DNA of 64,000 nt. Origin: Cloeon dipterum. Taxonomy: Eukaryota; Arthropoda; Insecta; Ephemeroptera; Baetidae. Within the stretch, counting starts at the first letter, position 1. Every line of letters begins with the position of its first letter. This document shows positions 49,156-64,000 of the stretch, one piece after another. The translations under genes were made by a program, and so were the position numbers. The notes beneath the pieces are model-generated. The model did no database searches, was not told where the DNA came from, and worked only from the letters and a program-made list of their open reading frames with translations. The stretch covers positions 19,337,883 through 19,401,882 of the forward strand of contig NC_088789.1 in NCBI RefSeq assembly GCF_949628265.1. The letters are read 5' to 3'.

Positions 49156-52088
49156 AGTTTTAATTTTCTCGAGTTAGGAACGGTGAAAATTATTCAAATT
49201 CGCAGGAAATATAGCATTTATTAGTCTAAAGGAAGTGGCAAGGGTTTGGAGATCGAACTCCCTTCAGGAGACACTCCTCGAATTTTTAACCCTCAAAATT
49301 GACTTTTTTCCGGAGTTTTAATTAATTTTCTCGAGTTAGGAACGGTGAAATTGGATCAAACTCGCAGGAAATATTGCTTTTATCGGTTTAAATTAATTAA
49401 AAAGGGTTTGGAGATCGAACTCCCTTCAGGAGCAACCCCTCGAATTTTTACCCTCAAAATTGACCCTTTTCCGGAGTTTTAATTAATTTTCTCGAGTTAG
49501 GAACGGTGAAAATTATTCAAACTCGCAGGAAATATTGCATTTATTAGTCTAAAGGAAGTGGCAAGGGTTTGGAGATCGAACTCCCTTCAGGAGACACTCC
49601 TCGAATTTTTAACCCTCAAAATTGACTTTTTTCCGGAGTTTTAATTAATTTTCTCGAGTTAGGAACGGTGAAATTAGATCAAACTCGCAGGAAATATTGC
49701 TTTTATTGGTTTAAATTAATTAAAAAGGGTTTGGAGATCGAACTCCCTTCAGGAGCAACCCCTCGAATTTTTACCCTCAAAATTGACCCTTTTTCGGAGT
49801 TTTAATTAATTTTCTCGAGTTAGGAACGGTGAAATTCATTCAAACTCGCAGGAAATATTGCTTTTATCGGTTTAAATAAATTAAAAAGGGTTTGGAGATC
49901 GAACTCCCTTCAGGAGCAACCCCTCGAATTTTTACCCTCAAAATTGACCCTTTTCCGGAGTTTTAATTAATTTTCTCGAGTTAGGAACGGTGAAAATTAT
50001 TCAAACTCGCAGGAAATATTGCTTTTATCGGTTTAAATAAATTAAAAAGGGTTTGGAGATCGAACTCCCTTCAGGAGCAACCCCTCGAATTTTTACCCTC
50101 AAAATTGACCCTTTTCCGGAGTTTTAATTAATTTTCTCGAGTTAGGAACGGTGAAAATTATTCAAACTCGCAGGAAATATTGCTTTTATCGGTTTAAATA
50201 AATTAAAAAGGGTTTGGAGATCGAACTCCCTTCAGGAGCAACCCCTCGAATTTTTACCCTCAAAATTGACCCTTTTCCGGAGTTTTAATTAATTTTCTCG
50301 AGTTAGGAACGGTGAAAATTATTCAAATTCGCAGGAAATATAGCATTTATTAGTCTAAAGGAAGTGGCAAGGGTTTGGAGATCGAACTCCCTTCAGGAGA
50401 CACTCCTCGAATTTTTAACCCTCAAAATTGACTTTTTTCCGGAGTTTTAATTAATTTTCTCGAGTTAGGAACGGTGAAATTGGATCAAACTCGCAGGAAA
50501 TATTGCTTTTATCGGTTTAAATTAATTAAAAAGGGTTTGGAGATCGAACTCCCTTCAGGTGACACTCCTCGAATTTTTAACCCTCAAAATTGACTTTTTT
50601 CCGGAGTTTTAATTAATTTTCTCGAGTTACGAACGGTGAAATTGGATCAAACTCGCAGGAAATATTGCTTTTATTGGTTTAAATTAATTAAAAAGGGTTT
50701 GGAGATCGAACTCCCTTCAGGAGCAACCCCTCGAATTTTTACCCTCAAAATTGACCCTTTTTCGGAGTTTTAATTAATTTTCTCGAGTTAGGAACGGTGA
50801 AATTCATTCAAACTCGCAAGAAATATTGCATTTATTAGTCTAAAGGAAGTGGCAAGGGTTTGGAGATCGAACTCCCTTCAGGAGACACTCCTCGAATTTT
50901 TAACCCTCAAAATTGACTTTTTTCCGGAGTTTTAATTAATTTTCTCGAGTTAGGAACGGTGAAATTCATTCAAACTCGCAGGAAATATTGCTTTTATTGG
51001 TTTAAATTAATTAAAAAGGGTTTGGAGATCGAACTCCCTTCAGGAGCAACCCCTCGAATTTTTACCCTCAAAATTGACCCTTTTCCGGAGTTTTAATTAA
51101 TTTTCTCGAGTTAGGAACGGTGAAATTCATTCAAACTCGCAGGAAATATTGCTTTTATCGGTTTAAATAAATTAAAAAGGGTTTGGAGATCGAACTCCCT
51201 TCAGGAGACACTCCTCGAATTTTTAACCCTCAAAATTGACTTTTTTCCGGAGTTTTAATTAATTTTCTCAAGTTAGGAACGGTGAAATTCATTCAAACTC
51301 GCAGGAAATATTGCTTTTATTGGTTTAAATTAATTAAAAAGGGTTTGGAGATCGAACTCCCTTCAGGAGCAACCCCTCGAATTTTTAACCCTCAAAATTG
51401 ACCCTTTTCCGGAGTTTTAATTAATTTTCTCGAGTTAGGAACGTTGAAAATTATTCAAACTCTCAGGAAATATTGCTTTTATGGGTTTAAATAAATTAAA
51501 AAGGGTTTCGAGATCGAACTCCCTTCAGGAGCCACCCCTCGAATTTTTAACCCTCAAAATTGACCCTTTTCCGGAGTTTTAATTAATTTTCTCGAGTTAG
51601 GAACGGTGAAAATTATTCAAACTCGCAGGAAATATTGCTTTTATCGGTTTAAATAAATTAAAAAGGGTTTCGAGATCGAACTCCCTTCAGGAGCCACCCC
51701 TCGAATTTTTAACCCTCAAAATTGACTTTTTTCCGGAGTTTTAATTAATTTTCTCGAGTTAGGAACGGTGAAAATTATTCAAACTCGCAGGAAATATTGC
51801 TTTTATCGGTTTAAATAAATTAAAAAGGGTTTGGAGATCGAACTCCCTTCAGGAACCACCCCTTGAATTTTAAGCCCTTAATTTGCACCCTTTTCTTTTG
51901 CTCAAATTTTTATTTTACGAATAAGAGTTGCATTTTACTTCACTTGGGCAGTATCCGATTCACCCCCATCCCTTAAATTTATGCGTACGACCCTCTTTTT
52001 GTTTTAGAAATTTTAGGTTGGCAGCATTGCTGAAAAAGCGGCTATCTTCTCGCGAGCGGCTAACTCGAGCGGCCAACTTCACATTCGT
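49156..52088. repeat. Right inverted arm with array of 161-162-bp units
   Basis: About 17 units in reverse orientation to the left arm. The anchor GATCGAACTCCC recurs near 49251, 49413, 49574, 49736, 49897, 50058, 50219, 50380 and on to 51836, in steps of 161 or 162. The same two subtypes alternate. The outer segment (51845-52088) mirrors the left arm. Confidence 0.93.
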
Positions 52089-52097
52089 AAGAGACAG
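52089..52097. other. Right 9-bp target-site duplication
   Basis: AAGAGACAG, an exact copy of 42649-42657, immediately follows the right terminal inverted repeat. Confidence 0.85.
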
Positions 52098-55000
52098 AGT
52101 GGTTCGTTGGCGGACTCTGGCGGTAGCTGGAACAACTAAGCTAGAATTTGGCTCAAAAGAGCGGGATTGATATTCAGAAATTCACGACCTGAGATGACGT
52201 CCTGACACCATTTTGCGAGCTAGTTAATGGGTGAATTGTGGATTAAAAGGTGGTTTATATTTAAAAAAGTGCCTATTCCCCTTCATTTGAATTTTGGTTT
52301 GAAAGGAAGGCGGAAAGATACAAACAATAAAAATTAAAGTGAATATTATTTGTGTATTTATTTGCGGAATTCAATTTATAAAAAAGTATTTTTAACGTTT
52401 TTCTTAATCCTAAATAAAGAAGTTAATACATAGCTTTGAGGCAAAAATGTCCGTAATTTATAAATTCAATATTCTAAAAAATGGAAAAAATGGGAGAGAG
52501 CTAAAAATCATGGTTAAAAACCATTTAAAATTTCTTGGAAAATGAAATCGCGACAATAGGAATCGAAATCAAGAAGAAACAATATCGAAATATCGTTTAA
52601 TTTTTAGAGAAATTTGGCAAAATCAGAAAATTTACTGTTACTTGGTCCTGAGTTGACGATGGCGCAATTTCACCGCTGCCAGGAAGAATGAGTCTCATAT
52701 CACATACTTACAATTAAACTGACAATGAATTCCATTGTGACTAGAATAAGAGTCAACCATGAATACAAATTATTATTTCAATTTCAGTTAATTTAATGAA
52801 CAGATTTTATGAAATTTCATAGCTTTTCTCTTCTGAACTTTAGATAAAATACTTGGCATTATTTACAAAATTCTCATAATTAAATTTTTCATAAACAATT
52901 TTTAAATTAACAAAAACATTTTTAACGGTAAAATGAGATTTACAACAAACTTCAATATATGTACACGTGATTTTTATTTGTCACATGCAGCATGCGTTCT
53001 TCTTCGTTGTTGGAATAATTCGGCAGCTGCATTATTTTGATTCTTGGATATAATCAGAAAATATCCCCTGCGTTGCTATAACAAATAAAATAACAAATTT
53101 GATAAGAGTAATCATAGCAACGAATTCAAATTAACTTTCACCAGGCGCCGGCGCGCCGCAAATATTTTTACGCGATCAAGAATTCAACACAGCCCAAAGT
53201 GCCGTAAACCATTGAATGTATTAAATATAAAAAAACTTAGCAAGATAAGAAGCAAAATTTTTGCAAATAATGAATATTTTTTTATGGAAATTAATTCGAT
53301 TTTCACTGATTTATAACCATGCAAAATATTCCCATTTTATTTTCCAAGCATATTTGTGCCATTTCCTTAATTTATTTATATATTTTCGTAAAAACAAATT
53401 AATTGGTCATTGTGGCTCACTGGAGAGAGAGTAAATAAAAATACCGGAAATACATTTTTCTAGTACAATTCAAATAATCTTTATTAATACTTAATGCATC
53501 CATAACAACATCTACAATAATCATCTTTACTCGGTAGATTTTAAGTACAATTTCTGCTGCGTTTGACATAAATTGCGTATCCTTCCTCGTGTATTTAAAC
53601 GTTAATGCAGTTATGTATGAGAGTTTCATCTTCTAAAAGCTACACCAGAATGTCTCGTGTGTCAGGTGTGGAATATTAATTGCATCCTCTTCAAACGGTG
53701 TGTGTGTGTGGGTGTGTGTGTTTAATAATTTGATTTTCATCAATATCTACGTTGCACCAACTACGTGAAAGATTGAATGTGTGTGTGTTTGTGTGATTTC
53801 AAAAGACAAAAAGGTCAGCGCGTCGTTTAAAAATCTAAAAGCCAAACAAATGTTTTAAATTTTATATAATATATCTACGCTCATCGAAGCTTACATTCGA
53901 TCGTCTACTCTGTGAGTTTTTTGAGACTTTATTCATATTTCTTTAAAGATATACGACTTTAAATGCTACAACCCAAACCAGTGTTACGATATTATACGGG
54001 AACGCAAAAAGAAACAACAAACAATAATACATACGGGAACACAAATAACATTAATAATACTTAACAATCAATCAACAATTCGATAAAAAGATCACGTGTC
54101 TTCTTTTCAAACACAAAGCGCCATTAATTGCTGCGTACAGTACTACACAGATATTATTTTTCAACTTTCTCAGGCGGCGGGCGGGTCTACACTTCGTGGA
54201 AAGGAATGGGCGCTTCGTTCGTACATTCGTGAAAACAGCGTTTGTCCGCAAGACAAAATCGAATACAAAAATACGGCACTCGGTCACAACATTTCAGTAC
54301 TTCGTCCACACCAAAGTTTTCCATCGTGTCTAACAAACCTTATTTTCTTTAAATCGCAGAATGTGCAATGGAAGGAGAGAATCTGGATTTCTTTTTTTTT
54401 TAATTCTTATTTTTCTCAAAAGTCAAGCGGCGTGAGCGCGGCTAGCAGCAGTGGAACGGATTAATTACTCTTTTCTACTTGCGCAATAGCAACAACTAAC
54501 CATGGAGGCGGCGTGTGCACACATTTTCACCACATTTTCGCAAACATTCTGCACAAGAAAGGAGGGAATCAAGCGGAAAATGTAATGTGTGCGTGCACCT
54601 CTCGAGTGTGTGATTTTTTCGGCTACAAATCAGCAAAGTTGTATTATATTTATTATTATGTGCGGCGTTGCGGGGAACGCGTTTAAGTACGACAGTTGCT
54701 TATATGACTAGAGAGTCAGTTTTTCGATTTGACACACTGCAAACAGTGAAAAAAACAGCAGGCAACGCTCCAACATCAATTGACGCCCATATTAGATTAA
54801 ATTGTGAGTGTGTGTGTGTGTTCAATTTCCATGTCTAAACAAGATTTATTTATTTATTTATTTACTCGTCCGAGAACCGATTCAACTTTCTATATAAGTA
54901 TTTTTAAATAGATTTCCTATTTACAGCATGGTGTTTTTGTTGACTTTCGTACTAGACTAAAACTCGTTCAGTAAGGGCTAAAGTTATATATTTGCATCCT

Positions 55001-55550
55001 TGTTAGACTAGAGCACAACTTAAGTAATTCCATGTGAGTTGAGTGAATCTAAAGAGGGAGAGAAAAAAAATGCTGCATCTCAATCATTTTAAAGGCAGTT
55101 ATCAAAATTTTAAAAACTCCACGATGCATTCGCTGTTGGTATTTTTTTTTCTGTCGCAAATTGAAGAGTACACATGACAAAGACAATTTCATATCAAGCA
55201 AAATCACAGAATTGGAATGCTTACAAAAATTAAGTGGTTATATTAAAATTGGTACAAAATACTCTTTTTGCTTATACTTAGTTCCGTGTCTTCTTCTTTT
55301 TTGTTGTTTGTTTCTTTGTTTTTACTCACAATACAAAATTGGGTTTTCTTTTCCGGAATGTACAGTTATAATTGTTTCATGCGCGCACGATTAAGTACAG
55401 TTTTATCTCGAATGGAAGTTCTGCGGCTGAAAAATTCGTATGCTCGCCTCAGGACAGTGTAGCGTGTGTGTTTTAGTAATCATTATTGTTGCACGACGAG
55501 GGAAACAAAGAGGGCAAACACTGCAGTTCGTTGAGCGCTAACAGAGTGAC
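52098..55550. other. Region downstream of rugose/neurobeachin, probably partly 3' UTR
   Basis: No supported coding gene. The half nearest 55550 (from about 53400) lies directly after the neurobeachin stop on the minus strand and contains TG-rich microsatellites (53698-53722, 53775-53795 and near 54810). A long 3' UTR is likely here, but its poly(A) site was not fixed. ORFs on the plus strand (for example 54096-54464) look like chance frames. Confidence 0.45.
53698..53795. repeat. TG-rich microsatellite tracts
   Basis: Interrupted (TG)n runs at about 53698-53722 and 53775-53795, separated by AT-rich sequence. Confidence 0.8.

Positions 55551-64000
<8,450 letters not shown>

Larger units (their letters stand above)
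42658..52088. mobile_element. Foldback-type DNA transposon, 9431 bp, probably non-autonomous
   Basis: The two ends are inverted copies. The left end starts ACGATCGTGAAGATAGCC, and the reverse complement of the right end starts ACGAATGTGAAGTTGGCC; both then continue GAGTTAGCCGCTCGCGAGAA. They are flanked by an exact 9-bp direct repeat. The arms, about 2.6 and 2.9 kb, consist mostly of tandem 161-162-bp units. A 3.9-kb centre separates them. Very long TIRs built from internal tandem repeats plus 9-bp target duplications are the signature of Foldback (FB) elements, linked to the Mutator-like superfamily. No transposase-like ORF was found in the centre, so it is probably mobilised in trans or dead. 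Confidence 0.85.

Noticed and set aside
42880-51890. CRISPR-like array
   Set aside because: Units are 161-162-bp tandem repeats without short repeat/spacer structure, in a eukaryotic transposon.
54096-54464. 122-codon plus-strand ORF downstream of rugose
   Set aside because: Low-complexity Phe/Ser-rich frame in a likely 3' UTR on the other strand; no family resemblance.

Overview
This is an AT-rich arthropod nuclear segment, almost certainly from an insect. Genes have short GT-AG introns, many of 50-70 bp. A 7TM_7 gustatory receptor, an arthropod receptor family, sits among widely conserved animal genes. No prokaryotic or viral genes were seen. The species cannot be named from the sequence. 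Exon chains below were built by hand from splice sites, reading phase and remembered family sequences; nothing was aligned by computer.

Layout. (1) 1-3505: the 5' part of UBE3B (minus) diverges from a complete EXOSC6/MTR3 exosome gene (plus). (2) 3550-22373: a direct tandem segmental duplication of about 9.3 kb. Copy A (about 3737-12981) and copy B (about 12991-22373) each carry a gustatory receptor, a SUPT7L/Spt7-like histone-fold gene and a 128-residue ORF. The breakpoints cut two genes. The receptor is intact in A and broken in B. The 3' end of a VWCE-like gene is intact in B, and only a decayed exon fragment remains in A. Copy A also holds a broken SHC adaptor pseudogene. (3) 20768-36095: a 13-exon VWCE-like secreted EGF/vWFC gene (minus). 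Its first intron, about 8.9 kb, hosts two opposite-strand genes: an unrecognised 273-residue protein and a 522-residue secreted low-complexity protein. A possible one-pass microprotein lies there too. (4) 37673-42259: a complete BTBD9 gene (minus). (5) 42658-52088: a 9.4-kb foldback-type transposon with a perfect 9-bp target duplication. Its inverted arms are arrays of 161-162-bp units. (6) 55551 to the window end: the C-terminal part (BEACH and WD40) of the neurobeachin/rugose gene (minus), with an unrecognised plus-strand gene nested in one intron.

The most notable structures are the gene-breaking tandem duplication, the foldback element with phase-locked repeat arms, the SHC pseudogene, the nested-gene arrangement in the VWCE-like intron, and a nested gene whose splice choice could switch between a soluble and a tail-anchored protein.
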